Notes: generated by a model from the letters alone, not told the origin. A stretch of DNA of 64,000 nucleotides from Enoplolaimus lenunculus (GCA_030248215.1 JASANG010000157.1:1-64000); one strand, 5' to 3'. Shown: positions 34,093 to 45,304, counted from the stretch's first letter. Translations and numbers: made by a program.

Positions 34093-36213
34093 TGTCTATA
34101 ACTTTAAGCTTTACTCTAAATTGCATTCCCGCAGAAAAACCTTCAGCTCTGATATTTACATGGAAGTTGAAATATCGCTGTTGAAAGATAATGATGCTCT
34201 GAGACTTGTAGATAGCAGTAAAGAAACAAGCAAGTTAATTTGCGATACTGATTGCAAAATTTTATGCATATTATAAAAGTTCTAATTTATCCTGTAAATC
34301 ATTTCACACCAAAATTTGAAATTCTCAAAAATATTATTTTTGAAGCCATGAGGTACCGACCGACCCCTTGCGAGATTTTAATTTTGCACAAAAAACTCAC
34401 TTTGGGTCAAACGCCGGCTGATTGTTTTCGGCCCAAAAACCAGGGTTTTTAATATTTGACATTTATATTTGAGACTTTATTTTTACAAAATTTAAACACA
34501 AATAAGTTTTAAACATATTAAGACAACAGATTCGCTAATTATTTTTCATACATATTGGCTGTGTTATAACTCGTGCAGCAGTGTCAACGGAATGTGAGAT
34601 AAGTTGAAGACGTAAACTTTAGTTATTAGTGCTTTATTGACTGATTGTTTAATTCAATTTATATTTATTAGTTTAAAATGTTTGCTATGTTTCAAATTGC
34701 TGCTTAACATTTGCGCTATTGTTTACGGTTAATGCACGCCGCCAGAGCTGATTCACAATAATGACTCGTACCAGGGGCCTTATGCTCTACCTCGATCGAA
34801 CGTTTAACCACTGAGCTACCCAACACGGAAAGTCAACTGCGCGCATGGTCCTCATATTATTTCGTGCCTGTAAGCAATGTAATATACAGTACAATAAGTA
34901 CTGCAGTATTACGAACTGTACAATAGTGATAGAAATATTTATTAGACGAAAACAACGCGACGTTCATGTTACAAGATGGGACAAGAAGGAGTTGACCACG
35001 ATCTCGATTGATTAGTTAGAGTTAATCCTAAATAACTAGAAACGCTGAACATTTTTGGATGGTGACCAAAAATTTGAGCTGCCCCAGGCGAATCGTGCCA
35101 TCTACAGATTGCGAATATATATTTTCTGGTGAAGACCAACCTCTATCGTTGCCTAAATTGAACCTAATTGCCGTTGTTGTATACGCAAGGATACCCAAAC
35201 TCGCAGACGTACGTTAGACTTTGTTGAGTTTAGGTTTTAGGCTTAAACCTCAAGTCAGAATTAGGCTTAGGTTTAGATCGCGGCATAATTCGAAACTGGG
35301 TTTTTCATAAAGTTTTAGAACAAACCAATTTGTAACATGTATGTATCAAAAGTGATATATTCACATATAATATTTATAACGTTGTAAGACGTTCTTGCAA
35401 ATCATCGACAAAAGCCTGAAATAACAAAAAACAATGCAACTTTTGTTATAACCAACACAGAACCAGAAGCTTGAGCTGAGCTGCACTCGTCGGCGGTGAT
35501 AGATGTAGTGTGCAATATTATCCAGTGCTACATTTTTTAAATAATGGTTTGATTTGAAAGTTAATAATCAAGAGTTTTTGTAACGTAAATCGAGCTAGTT
35601 TAAACATCAATGCTGTAAAATTGCACAACTGTATTGAACGCAGAAGAAAAATAAACGCGGGCAACGGTAAAAGAATTTTGCAACGGTCCCACAGGTAAAG
35701 AAATAAAACTTCCGCGTGTATATCGCAGCGCAGGTAAAAATACTTAACCCACTTATACCTCTGTGCTTGACCAAATTTTTACTCCCAAACAATGAATTCC
35801 AAAACTATCAATTTGCGTAAGCATATCTGAATCGTGCTAATTTCCTAAGTCTAAATTAACATAAATTCAGGTAAACAGTAACTGTCCGTACGAGATAACT
35901 CATGGGCGCTGACAGGTGTATGCAAGCGGTTTCAAAAGTTGCCCTCGTTCATTATAGGTCATTTTTGCTCGGGTAGCTGATAACCTGAGAACAAATATTG
36001 TCACGCTATCGCTTATTATACGTTTTGATCAAAATTCGCAATGACGCACACAAGGCCATTACTCCGACGGCGGAAAATTCGATTACTGGAAATGTTTTAA
36101 CATTGAAATGTCAATTTGGCTGTTACAAATGTTATACAACAACACAAACTGGTGATAGATGCGACACACATTTGTGAATACGGGTGCAGATAAAGTAACT
36201 CAAAATCACTTAC
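34093..36213 (-). other. Intron segment just upstream of the 19.6-kb intron's 5' end
   Basis: Besides the tRNA-like site it holds a TTAGGC tract at 35215-35280, a GGTAAA-rich family H-like fragment at 35645-35765, and a family G end at 36147-36182 (CTGGTGATAGATGCGACACA). No additional exon recognised. Confidence 0.4.
34761..34828 (-). other. tRNA-like sequence (SINE head or tRNA relic)
   Basis: On the minus strand, GGGTAGCTCAGTGGTTAAACG is an excellent A box. About 35 bases on, CTGGTACGAGTCATT is a weak B box. Acceptor stem pairing is not convincing. Confidence 0.5.
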
Positions 36214-36255
36214 TTTAATTCGGACCTCGTCTGCCGGACATGATTTGAGTTTTTG
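36214..36255 (-). CDS. Small 42-nt exon of the RBD gene region
   Basis: Minus strand. The acceptor TTTGTTTTGTTTTCAG precedes CAA AAA CTC.. and the donor is ATTAAA|GTAAGTGA, both close to consensus. The 14 codons read QKLKSCPADEVRIK, phase 0 at both ends. Joined to the exon at 37781-37861 the text reads ..GRREYLK-QKLKSCPADE.., a smooth charged helix-like segment. I do not recognise the family. Confidence comes from two strong splice sites and phase agreement. It is assigned to the same gene as the RBD exons by strand and order, though it could belong to a separate gene upstream. Confidence 0.7.
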
Positions 36256-36529
36256 CTGAAAACAAAACAAAAATGGCAAGTTTTATTAAAGGCGTTTACA
36301 GGTCAGGAAGGCATTGAATATTAAAGCGTTGGCGTCTGGCCAGAAAGTCCTTTTTATGCATTTTTAGGCCACTCAGTATTTAAGCCACGTCACTATGGCC
36401 AGGAGTTGACAATTGGCCTAAGATTAAGGCGCCTCAACGAATGAAAAATCCTAGTTACCTTATGTTTGTTAAAGTGGTTCATAAAAAAATTCCAGGCCAA
36501 ACTTTAATACCAGTCCAGCACTGGCAGTG

Positions 36530-36745
36530 GCGGAACTAGGAAACTGTTCATGAGGGCCCGAACCCCACTTTCATACGTTTCTCGGCAGGAGAGTTACTTT
36601 GCCCTTAAGCCATTTATCCGTTTAGCAGTGCGAAAGGAAAAACAAAGCATAGTACCCATGTAACGATCAGGTACGGGATAGGATTCGCTTAGGCTTAGGA
36701 ATATGATTGTGCTACTATTACACTGTTGTTATATACATTATTCAT
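36530..36745. mobile_element. Family B MITE abutting the satellite
   Basis: GGCAGTGGCGGAACTAGG at the left. At the right, TTAGGCTTAGGAATATG, then CTACTATTACACTGTTG and TATATACATTATTC. The right end runs directly into satellite unit 1. Confidence 0.5.
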
Positions 36746-37657
36746 ATTATAGTTGTTTAGCTATGAAAAAGACTGCGTTTTTACCAATTGCTTAAACATA
36801 GATTTCAGTTGAATTTGAGATAATTTACAAGTGGAAAGTATTGTGTAATTTATTCAGCCGTTTAATTCAGCCGTTAGGTTTGTGCTATACTTTAATTATT
36901 ATAGTTGTTTAGCTATGAAAAAGACTGCGTTTTTACCAATTGCTTAAACATAGATTTCAGTTGAATTTGAGATAGTTTACAGGTGGAAAGTATTGTGTAA
37001 TTTATTCAGCCGTTTAATTCAGCCGTTAGGTTTGTGCTATGCTTTAATTATTATAGTTGTTTAGCTATGAAAAAGACTGCGTTTTTACCAATTGCTTAAA
37101 CATAAATTTCAGTTGAATTTGAGATAGTTTACAGGTGGAAAGTATTGTGTAATTTATTCAGCCGTTTAATTCAGCCGTTAGGTTTGTGCTATACTTTAAT
37201 TATTATAGTTGTTTAGCTATGAAAAAGACTGCGTTTTTACCAATTGCTTAAACATAGATTTCAGTTGAATTTGAGATAGTTTACAGGTGGAAAATATTGT
37301 GTAATTTATTCAGCCGTTTAATTCAGCCGTTAGGTTTGTGCTATACTTTAATTATTATAGTTGTTTAGTTATGAAAAAGACTGCGTTTTTACCAATTGCT
37401 TAAACATAGATTTCAGTTGAATTTGAGATAATTTACAAGTGGAAAGTATTGTGTAATTTATTCAGCCGTTTAATTCAGCCGTTAGGTTTGTGCTATACTT
37501 TAATTATTATAGTTGTTTAGCTATGAAAAAGACTGCGTTTTTACCAATTGCTTAAACATAGATTTCAGTTGAATTTGAGATAGTTTACAGGTGGAAAGTA
37601 TTGTGTAATTTATTCAGCCGTTTAATTCAGCCGTTAGGTTTGTGCTATACTTTAATT
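36746..37657 (+). repeat. Satellite array: six units of exactly 152 bp
   Basis: Units start at 36746, 36898, 37050, 37202, 37354 and 37506 with no length variation. Each begins ATTATAGTTGTTTAGCTATG and ends GTGCTATACTTTAATT. Units differ by only 0-3 substitutions. Units 1 and 5 share GATAATTTACAAG where units 2, 3, 4 and 6 have GATAGTTTACAGG. Private changes occur in 2 (CTATGCTTT), 3 (ACATAAATTTC), 4 (GGAAAATATT) and 5 (TTTAGTTATG). Within each unit TTCAGCCGTTTAATTCAGCCG is a small internal duplication. The array lies in the intron between the exons at 37781-37861 and 36214-36255. Confidence 0.95.
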
Positions 37658-37780
37658 TTAAAAACAAAATGCGTCATATTAAACAAAAAATTCAACTGAT
37701 ACACGATACGCGCTGCCGCAGGTTGTTTTTAAAAATAAAAGCATAATGCAACCCTGATGACTGCATTAATACAAACGAAC

Positions 37781-37861
37781 CTTTAAATATTCTCTTCTGC
37801 CTTCTTCGCTTTCCATATCCATTAACGTGTCAACATCGAATTCGTTATGATCAAATTCGGT
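37781..37861 (-). CDS. 81-nt exon encoding an acidic helix-like segment
   Basis: Minus strand, 27 codons. The acceptor is TTGTTGATTTTAG and the donor TTTAAAG|GTTCGT, phase 0 on both sides. It reads TEFDHNEFDVDTL followed by MDMESEEGRREYLK. It joins in frame to ..DFPITNK of the exon at 40009-40227 and to QKLKSCPADE of the exon at 36214-36255. In the other open frame of the upstream exon the join would give an immediate TGA, which helps choose the upstream frame. There is no recognised domain. The 152-bp satellite array sits in the intron between this exon and the next. Confidence 0.7.
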
Positions 37862-38021
37862 CTAAAATCAACAAACAACGCATAACTCAATGAAATATCC
37901 AGCAAAGGTGACATTTCTCATGTTGAGTCAATGATGACTTTTAAAGAGTATGCAACTTGCTGATTTTTTCATGGTGCGAAATGTGCCAGGACGCCTGGCG
38001 TTTTCGCCCTGTCCAAGAGTA

Positions 38022-38073
38022 GCCCTATGCTTGTCGTACGGTACCGGACGTCATCAAAAGCATAGCGCCACCC
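38022..38073. mobile_element. Possible short family C relative
   Basis: GTAGCCCTATGCTTGTCG and AAAGCATAGCGCCACCC are inverted around GTACGGTACCGGACGTC. The ends resemble family C, but no TAA duplication is clear. Confidence 0.35.
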
Positions 38074-38732
38074 TAAGAAATATTTCCATTTTAGAACAAT
38101 TGCAAACTGAAGGATCACTTCGTCACAGCTAAAAATAAAGCCATGGTTCAGCAACGGGCGCTGGATGCATTTTTTCTGCACAGAATGAACCCAGTTGCAT
38201 ACTCTTGTTTTAGCTCAATGTGAACCGTTTGATGCTTGGTTTAAGAAACCAATTGCAGCTAAAATCTGGTCCATCATACAGTTCTCAACGTCATCCGATG
38301 GTTGCTCTGCTCGCGCGTCATCGCCCATCCCTTCCTTAACAAAGGGTTTTCTTATAACAAATGTTGTTCACAGTTCAAGATAATTTATTTACCAAATCAA
38401 TTAACATCATAGTTTAAGCGGGGGGTTGGCCAATATACGCGATTTCATCATGCCCACCTCCGTAAATAAAACGTTTGCTTATATTTAGTAGTCTTGCCGA
38501 TAAATCACACGCCAAAAAGCTGTGCCATATTTTCCTGATATTGGAGGGGGGTAGCGAGGAAACGTCCCTGCTTGCTTGCAACCCGTCTCAATTTTTTTCC
38601 TTCCAAATTAAACTTATAGCATCGCTGTCTCACAATGTTTCCCATCATGAACCCCATATTTACTGAGGGGAGATTAAAACGCCCCTTTTCCTTTCTGCCT
38701 ATCAGTCGAGCGAGGATTGAATCAGCCGGAAA

Positions 38733-38803
38733 AGCAAGCTACCAGATGGGTTCGAACTCCCAAGCCCACGGATGCTTAAGCGAACGCTCTACCAGTACTT
38801 CAC
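38733..38803 (-). other. tRNA-like sequence
   Basis: On the minus strand, CTGGTAGAGCGTTCGCTTAA is A-box-like and GGGAGTTCGAACCCATCTGG contains a canonical B box, at tRNA spacing. The stems are imperfect, so it is more likely a SINE head or tRNA relic than a working gene. A second B-box-like TGATTCAATCCTCG follows. Confidence 0.5.
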
Positions 38804-39997
38804 GCTGTTCACCTCTCCAATTGTTTTTATCTGCCGGCTCTACAGTCGCAGCGTATGGTGCGCCTGAGGCCTAGCACACAACTGATACATTGCACTATAT
38901 TGCATATGCACATGGACAAGCATGTCTTTCCACTGGTCAGCCCGTTCAATAAAACTTACAGTATCTCCATTGTAAAGTTCTTCAAGACTTTCCATGAGCC
39001 ATGCTTCAACCTTCAGTCGTTTCCGAATAAGCATCATTTGATGCTTGCCGTAGCGCATTGTCAATATTCGTCCGCGTTGTTCTTCGTATTCTGCAACAGT
39101 AGTTTATCCTCTTAATTTCTTATTTATGAATGCACATTTACTTCTTTTACTTAAACTCGGTCGCTTAAAGTAGCAAGAATCATTAAGCAAAACCTTAGTA
39201 ATTTTTTAACCAAATTTCAACAGCAAACTCGTGCACCCGTGAACAAAATTTACAAGTGTCGTAGTTACGATCCCCCGGCACCATATATGTGGGGGTCTCA
39301 AATACCGAGGGTGCCTGTAGCAAAATTCAGCACGTATTTTAAATACTGCGTTTAAAAAGAATGTTTTCTAAACTTAAAATTATATAAATGTACCTCAACT
39401 GCATGAGTTCACAAATTTAGCGTCTTTGCCGCTATTTATAACGGTAAATTATCAAATTATATGCTAAGAACACTTGAAAAAACTGTAAGATTTCAAGGCA
39501 CAAAATGCACCCTTTCAAATTTCAATCACAAAATCATGAATCAAATGCTGGTGCAGGTGATGGCGATGAATGCCTTGAACCACACGTTCCATATGCTCGG
39601 CTCATGAGCACAGTCGTAAACTTCAGGTCTTCTCGTAGTTTTAGGTTTAGGTTTGAGCTTAGGTTTCGATTTAGATTTGCGTTGCTTATGATAACTGCTG
39701 GGTTAAAACGCGACGAAAACAATTTTGAAAAATTTGTTTCGTTTTTGGTACCGCTGTAAAATGTTTATTTATGACAAACGGCCAGTTGTTGATCCAAAAA
39801 TTCGAGACAGGAGGCGCGATATATACGAAACGAACGAGAAGCCGAACTCAATTTTAGTGCTATATGTTAACACAAAACTATAGCATTGTTTCCTGTTGGG
39901 GATCTAGGACTGGGTGGAACCCCCTATTGGATCTGCTAGTAAAGTTGCCGTTTTTTCATGATCCATGGGTTTGGATCGTCTAGTCAGGGTAAGGGTG
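38804..39997 (-). other. First-intron remainder, no extra exon seen
   Basis: Contains a TTTAGGTTTAGG tract at 39630-39690 and a GAACGAGAAGCCGAACTCAA motif at 39829. Short frames here have no splice support. Confidence 0.35.
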
Positions 39998-40660
39998 CTA
40001 CTTAGTACCTTGTTTGTTATTGGAAAATCGAGCATGTCGTCGATGATGTGCTGCAACAGCGGCCGCAATACACGGCGACGTCGATCGGCCTCCGGTTCCT
40101 CCGGCAGTGCCGCCTTGACGTCGCTGCGACGGCGCAGGACTTTGTCCGCCGTCGCGACTGGTCGATTCGTCGCCGGCAGCATTAAATCCAACGGCAACAA
40201 CATCATTGTGGTGGTGAGTAGAACCATTGACAATCAACGCGTTACTACTGCCACCGCAGTGGGTTGCTGTTGTTGTTGCTGCTGTTGCTGCCATTTCTTC
40301 TTTTTCTTCTTTTTTATTGTTTTCTTTTCTGTTTTCGTTTTCTTTTCCTTCCTCTTCTTTTTCACTGTCGCTTTGTTGTTGTTGACGCTGTTGTTGTTCT
40401 TTGTTTTCTTCTTCCTTTTGGTGATCGTGTTGGTCGTGTATTATTGTTTTCTCTTTGTTCCTCTTGTCTGTTTTTTCTTCTAGATGCTGTTGCTGATTGT
40501 GTTTTGATTGTTTAGTTGTTGTTTTAGATGTATTTTCACTGATGCTGTTGTTGTTATTGTTCTTGTTTTTGTTGTTGGAATCAACGCTGTCTGAACTGGT
40601 GTAATGTGACGTTGCGTTAAAAAATGCTTCGACAAGACGTTTCTTAAATTTTAATGCCAT
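39998..40660 (-). CDS. Long N/Q/K/E-rich open frame overlapping the 5' exon
   Basis: A 220-codon frame opens with an ATG in a favourable context (AAT ATG G): MALKFKKRLVEAFFNATSHY, then TSSDSVDSNN and long N, Q, K and E runs from CAA/CAG/AAC/GAA repeats. It then continues through HHHNDVVAVGFNAAGDEST to RFSNNKQGTK. The N-terminus looks like a real start. The 3' third overlaps the 40009-40227 exon one frame away, and that other frame looks more like folded protein and splices correctly. Either this is the true N-terminus and a single-base length difference (real, or an assembly error in the repeats) separates the frames, or it is an open by-product of trinucleotide repeats. The T/C-rich plus-strand frames here are shadows. 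Confidence 0.45.
   Translation of the reverse strand: MALKFKKRLVEAFFNATSHYTSSDSVDSNNKNKNNNNNSISENTSKTTTKQSKHNQQQHLEEKTDKRNKEKTIIHDQHDHQKEEENKEQQQRQQQQSDSEKEEEGKENENRKENNKKEEKEEMAATAATTTATHCGGSSNALIVNGSTHHHNDVVAVGFNAAGDESTSRDGGQSPAPSQRRQGGTAGGTGGRSTSPCIAAAVAAHHRRHARFSNNKQGTK
40009..40227 (-). CDS. 5' exon of the RBD gene, R/L/D-rich frame
   Basis: Minus strand, donor ACAAACAAG|GTACTAAG. The in-frame reading with the downstream exon is ..TNRPVATADKVLRRRSDVK, ALPEEPEADRRRRVLRPLLQ, HIIDDMLDFPITNK. It looks like ordinary folded protein, with amphipathic L and R/D content and G/C-ending codons, in sharp contrast to its surroundings. In this frame the first ATG is at 40227 and a TGA lies just upstream (40236-40234). 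The exon must therefore start there or be entered by splicing or from the other frame. The bases also stay open in the second frame (see 39998-40660). The local base composition is much more GC-rich than the flanks. Confidence 0.6.
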
Positions 40661-41294
40661 ATTTGATGAATTATATTAAGTTTAAGCAGCAAATTTTGTT
40701 TGTTACAACTAATTGCTGTTCAGAAACAAATAGAAAACTATGCATTTGCTGGCCGAATATAAGCACTAAGATTTGTGGTAAGACAGGAGTTTGTTCTTTG
40801 AAACGCTAGTCGCACTTACCGGGCAAGTGACCAGAAGAGTACAAATGGAGGGGTATCAGTCCGCTTAGAAGAAAAGTTTTGCCCCTAAGAAACTTTCAAC
40901 CTGCTTGTAAGTCAATTGAAATCATTATATGCGTCCATCCTAAAAACTTTTTTGCCCTCCAAGCAATGACCCCTGGCTACGAGCCAGGGTCGGCAATGTT
41001 CCCCAGCTGTTTGCCAGAGATCGGTTATCCTATTGGACAGGCAAAACCAAAATTTTGTATTAACATTTAGTAACCCCTACTGTGATGAGAGGTTTTATGG
41101 CTTGTAAAGTGTTTCCGACGGCAGGTATGTTTAACTACTCATTCTATCCAATCATTTTACGAGAATAACGGCCCAACATATGTGAAATATATCGGAGACC
41201 ACGTTGCCTGTGTGTAATGGCCAGTGAATGCAGCGAGGCAGGTGCAACGCGTAGCGCAATTGTTCTCGGATCGGATTAATAATCAAAAGTGTAA
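40661..41294. other. Upstream of the RBD gene's likely start; family A copy at about 40838-40992
   Basis: GTTTTGCCCCTAAGAAACTT, TCAACCTGCTTGTAAGTCAA, TTTTTGCCCTCCAAGCAATG and CCTGGCTACGAGCCAGGG follow the family A order. I see no clear core promoter signals upstream of 40660. Confidence 0.45.
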
Positions 41295-41452
41295 GGGTTG
41301 CACTATACTTTACTTAGCTGAACGCCGGCGGGCGCCGCCTCACGCCATCGCTCGATCATTTTTAAGAAGTTTTACAGCGCCGCGCAGCGCCGTGCGGTAA
41401 TATATTTTACCGTGCCGGGTTTCGGCGTCCGGCGGCGAGTATAGCGCAACCC
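41295..41452. mobile_element. Family C MITE, 158 bp, TAA target duplication
   Basis: Starts GGGTTGCACTATACTTTAC and ends GAGTATAGCGCAACCC. TAA lies directly outside both ends (41292-41294 and 41453-41455). The interior is strikingly GC-rich (GCCGGCGGGCGCCGCC). The 3-bp TAA duplication suggests the PIF/Harbinger superfamily. Non-coding; the minus-strand frame across it is chance. Confidence 0.8.
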
Positions 41453-43312
41453 TAACGGGTCGATCACTTCTTGAACCAAGTTTGGTGGCAGTCCGAATAA
41501 TTAACAAAGAAATCGACTTTTTGTTGCAAAAATCATTGAAAACAAACAAAGAATGCGATAGTTTATGTGTTAAACAAAGAAACAGCTTCAAAATATAAAT
41601 AAATCAATATTCGTTATTTGTAAATGACGGCAAAGTGTTTGAACTAAAAGATATAACCTTCGGAGTCAATGCTCAATTCGTTTCATGTTCAACATAATAT
41701 CACTAACAAGAAAACGGAATGGGCCGGTAATGAACGTGCCATGTGGTACCCATGGTCACAGTCAGAGTGGCTGGTTGTGAAATGAAAGTATGGAACAATA
41801 TAGATTAACTTATGATAAAACAATAGAGATATGGTATACAGTTGCACATCAGAAATTTGTAATAGTAGGCCAGACATATAATAAAAGTGAAAAAAGTTGC
41901 GAACGACAAACCCGGACGCCATTTTAATGTCTGCCTAAAATACAAAATGTTGGTATTGATCCCTGTTTGGTAGGCGTACACCGGTGTGGACCCCGGTTAG
42001 ATCCGCGAGTGATGGTACAATATTTCACGTCATGTCCCTATCAAACTAACAAATTGATTACGGAACCTAAAGGGTGCAACTGTACGTCTTATAACATTAG
42101 CCGGCACCTATGGTGCAAATAGACTGAGACAATATATAATTATTGGCTCTTAAAATTGAATGGATAAAACGTTATTGTCTACTGACGCACAGCTTCTATC
42201 AATTAATATGGATAACTTGAACTGAGGAACTCAGGAGCGTTGCTAAAAGATGGCCAGTGCTGGGGTTCTAACTTGCTCCAGACGCATCCATTCGAGGGTC
42301 GATGTAACCCCTTTTTTCAAAAATGAAAGTTTGTTTTCAAATCTCTTATAAAAATGTGTCTGGTTTCTAGCTGGACTGATTATTTTAAATGTTCAGCAAT
42401 ATTTAATTATTACATACCAAACTAGGCAATGTTTTGGTAAAATTTGTTTGCAGTTGCAAAAACTTGCACGTGTAAATAAGGCTTTGATGATACTAAACAC
42501 GGATGGTAATTCTAGCATCAAAATGCATTAAACAAGACAATTTTTCGTGGTTTATCATAAGGTTTTAGATCAAAGATGGTAACACAATGCCAAACAAATT
42601 ATTAATATCATGTAGACTAAACCAAAACAGTCTTGAGGTAAAATGGTACCGCTAAGAGCTCTAATGTTTGTTGAAAATTAAAAAAACACAAATTAATAAG
42701 AAATAATGAATTAGAGGCACTTTGTATTAGTTACTTTAATCAATAGACAGCGAATCTTATGCGTATGCCATGAATTGTTTTGATCTGACCGAACCTGTAT
42801 CAGATTGCGGCCAACAAAGCCCACATCATGGCTTTTCCGGTTTTTGAGGATACTTTCGATGTTTTTCAAATTTCCCGATTTCTAAAGTGTGCTCATCAAA
42901 CATTACCATTCATACTCACAAAATGCCGTCTCAATGCGTCAAATCTATTCAATGCTTCAACTCATGTTGAATTTCAACGAGAAACATACATTGAACTTCA
43001 CTGATGCACTGGTTGTAGGAAGATGCATTTCCAGCCTTCAGGATCCGCTAATGTATTAAGTTTGTGTCTCGATCTAAATTTGTCACAACTAACATTTAGT
43101 GAACAATTATTTTTCAAGACATTGCATGCGATGCCCACTCTGCCTGTACCCTGGCCCGATTTCTTCGACTTTAAAGGACGACGGCCGGTCAAGATTGGGA
43201 TTTGAGTAAAAACCCCACTTCTCGCTGAAATGTGTTTTTATTTAAAAAATGTAAATAGATCAAGAAATAGCGGCCTACCTGCCCACATCTGTGGCTATTT
43301 GTATTACTCATC
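41453..43312. other. Gene-free stretch
   Basis: No exon, RNA gene or recognised family member found. Confidence 0.35.
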
Positions 43313-43462
43313 AAAAGATCAGGAGCGGAACGTTTTTTGCAGGAGTGCAATAGAGTTAGCTTAAGCTAAACTCATTCTTACACGTAGACTTAGGTTTAGG
43401 GTTATCCTTCGGAATACGCTTCTACTACTGTTACGGCCCGGTTATATACATAGGCTCAATTC
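43313..43462. mobile_element. Family B MITE
   Basis: AGATCAGGAGCGGAACG, GCAATAGAGTTAGCTTAAGC, TTAGGTTTAGGG, CTACTACTGTTACGGCCC and TATATACATAGGCTCAA, in family order. Confidence 0.65.
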
Positions 43463-43897
43463 ACAAACTAAGAACGAACAAGGCACAAGCAAGCACTTCC
43501 TTTCGAAGATGAATCAGACAATATTATATTGCAATGTTCGCTATATTTCTTACAAAAGTTTTGAAAACACAACGAAAAAACTGATAGAAATATTACATTT
43601 TGTAAATGACACAACATTTCCATTAAAAGGACGAAAATAATTTTATTTAAACATTAACAAACGGTGGAATCCAAAGCTCGAAAAACGAGTTGTGAAATCA
43701 GAAATCGAGTTTGCCAAAATGTAGACATTTTTAGTTAAGAGTACGGCAACGGTGGACGAATGGGGGGGCAAGAACTACGCTATTCAAGGCAGCATATCCT
43801 GCACATATTAAAACTTTCCAATTAAGCAGCTAAAAAGCAGACGATGGGTGAGCTTGTCAAATTGGATCAAACTGATACATTTTTGGTTAAATATCTG

Positions 43898-45304
43898 TCG
43901 TGCCCCAAACAGCTATTTGCTCCAGTTGGCAACTGGGACGTCGCAAACGACAATTGCTGTTCGGAGCTGCAGAAACTACTGAAATACAAAATGCTTTTCA
44001 ATGGAGGATTGTGCAGACAGGACTGCTGATGGAATGCAAACAGATTGGTTGTTCAAGCTTGACTGTGTTCCAGAAAACTGACTTACGCAGTAATTATTTG
44101 TTTGCAAATATGGTGAAGCCAACTAATTACTGTGCAAGTCAGTTTTCTCGAATAAGTCAAACCTGAACAACAAATCAACATTAGATTACATTTAAATAGT
44201 TGTTTGTGCTGCCCCGAACAGCAATTGTCGCTAGGGACGACCAAGTCAAGGTTGGTTTTTTCCGGAAACATTAAATCGACCGGAAAAAACGGGTTTTTCC
44301 GTTCTTTCCGGAAAAACACAAAAATTAAAAAACATGTACCAATGCTTTCGCAAGCACAAAAACGTTTGTAAATGATTTGTCTATTGGAAATATAACATTA
44401 GGAGAATAAAGTTGCTAAATTATAAAGTGTCATTTGATAACACAAGATGATACGCATACTACACACGCAGCAGAGCTGGCATATACCTGAAAAAGTGCAT
44501 ATGGTGATTAAGGTGGCCGTAAACTTGCGATGTTGAGTCCGGCAAAAAATCTGCATACAGGATTTGTACTTTTATTGATAAGTGAAAAACGGAATTAATC
44601 AGAAGTCAGGTTCCGAACTAAACACTGCACATATCTGCAATAAATGTTGCATCAAAGAGAAAATAGAAACATCTCATATACATAAAGCAATCTTTTGTGG
44701 ATTAAAGAACTATATAGTAGTGCAGTAGGAATGCAACTGGAATTTCGGCATGTTTAGGAAACCATTTGTATAGCATACTTTTTAGCACCGCAGGGCTGCT
44801 AGGCTGGGGCGAGAGAAGACACAACTCTACTCGCCCCGCGTACGCCTTTGCTGACGAGCCATTGTCGGGTTAACAAAGTGACGTTGAATTTAGAACCTGT
44901 AAACATATGTTTTCATGGTCTTTTTAGAAGCTAAAGAGAGGTATGTATCCCACTATTCCTCCTACTGGCGGATCCAAAGAGAAAACCAAGATTTTCTATT
45001 AAAAGGTGTAATACTAAATTGGCGCATGGCTTCTAACTCGCTTCGCCGCTAGTGCTTCCGCTATATCTCTTGCAGTCCACTATTTTAAAGTTTCCTGGAC
45101 CCCCACGGATTCCTTCCCATAAAATCAGCCTTCACGATGACCATACCATGAGAAAAAGCAATTTCTTGTGGTTTCCGCGATGACATGCCACTGTTATTCC
45201 AGTAATTTACTGAGATTATAATAAAAAGTTTTTTCGTTGGTTTTTTCCTGTGCCCAACTCTAGTCCCAGTTGCTGACTGGAGCAAACAGCTGTTTGGGGC
45301 ACGA
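43898..45304. mobile_element. 1.4-kb element with terminal inverted repeats and an internal foldback
   Basis: The left end TCGTGCCCCAAACAGCTATT, then TGCTCCAGTTGGCAACTGGG, matches the reverse complement of the right end (TCGTGCCCCAAACAGCTGTT, TGCTCCAGTCAGCAACTGGG). The inverted repeats are about 45 bp. The foldback at 43948-44230 lies next to the left end. No transposase frame seen. Confidence 0.65.
43948..44230. repeat. Long imperfect palindrome (foldback)
   Basis: The outer arms CGACAATTGCTGTTCGG and CCGAACAGCAATTGTCG are exact complements. The inner arms ACTGACTT..GCAGTAATTA and TAATTACTG..AAGTCAGT pair around a loop centred near 44108. Between them the arms are similar but diverged. Confidence 0.7.

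Larger units (their letters stand above)
4374..40660 (-). other. Span of the predicted RBD (PLEKHG5-like) gene, partial
   Basis: Gene model on the minus strand, 5' to 3': 40660 or 40227 to 40009, 37861-37781, 36255-36214, 16623-16429, 6216-5919, 4932-4646, perhaps 4445-4374. Introns are about 2.1, 1.5, 19.6, 10.2, 1.0 and 0.2 kb. Tested junction phases agree (0/0, 0/0, 0/0, 1/1, 0/0). The junction from 36214 to 16623 is untested because the entry phase of the latter is unknown, and small exons in the 19.6-kb interval could have been missed. The two upstream exons plus the 5' exon might be a separate gene. Confidence 0.55.

Noticed and set aside
36746-37657. Six-unit direct repeat as a CRISPR array
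   Set aside because: The whole 152-bp unit repeats with no unique spacers, in an intron-bearing eukaryotic setting.
38733-38803. Functional tRNA gene
   Set aside because: The promoter boxes are good, but acceptor and anticodon stems do not pair well enough.
39965-40515. Plus-strand frames over the RBD gene's 5' exon (cysteine, leucine and phenylalanine runs)
   Set aside because: Antisense shadows of the CAG/CAA/GAA repeats in the minus-strand frame.
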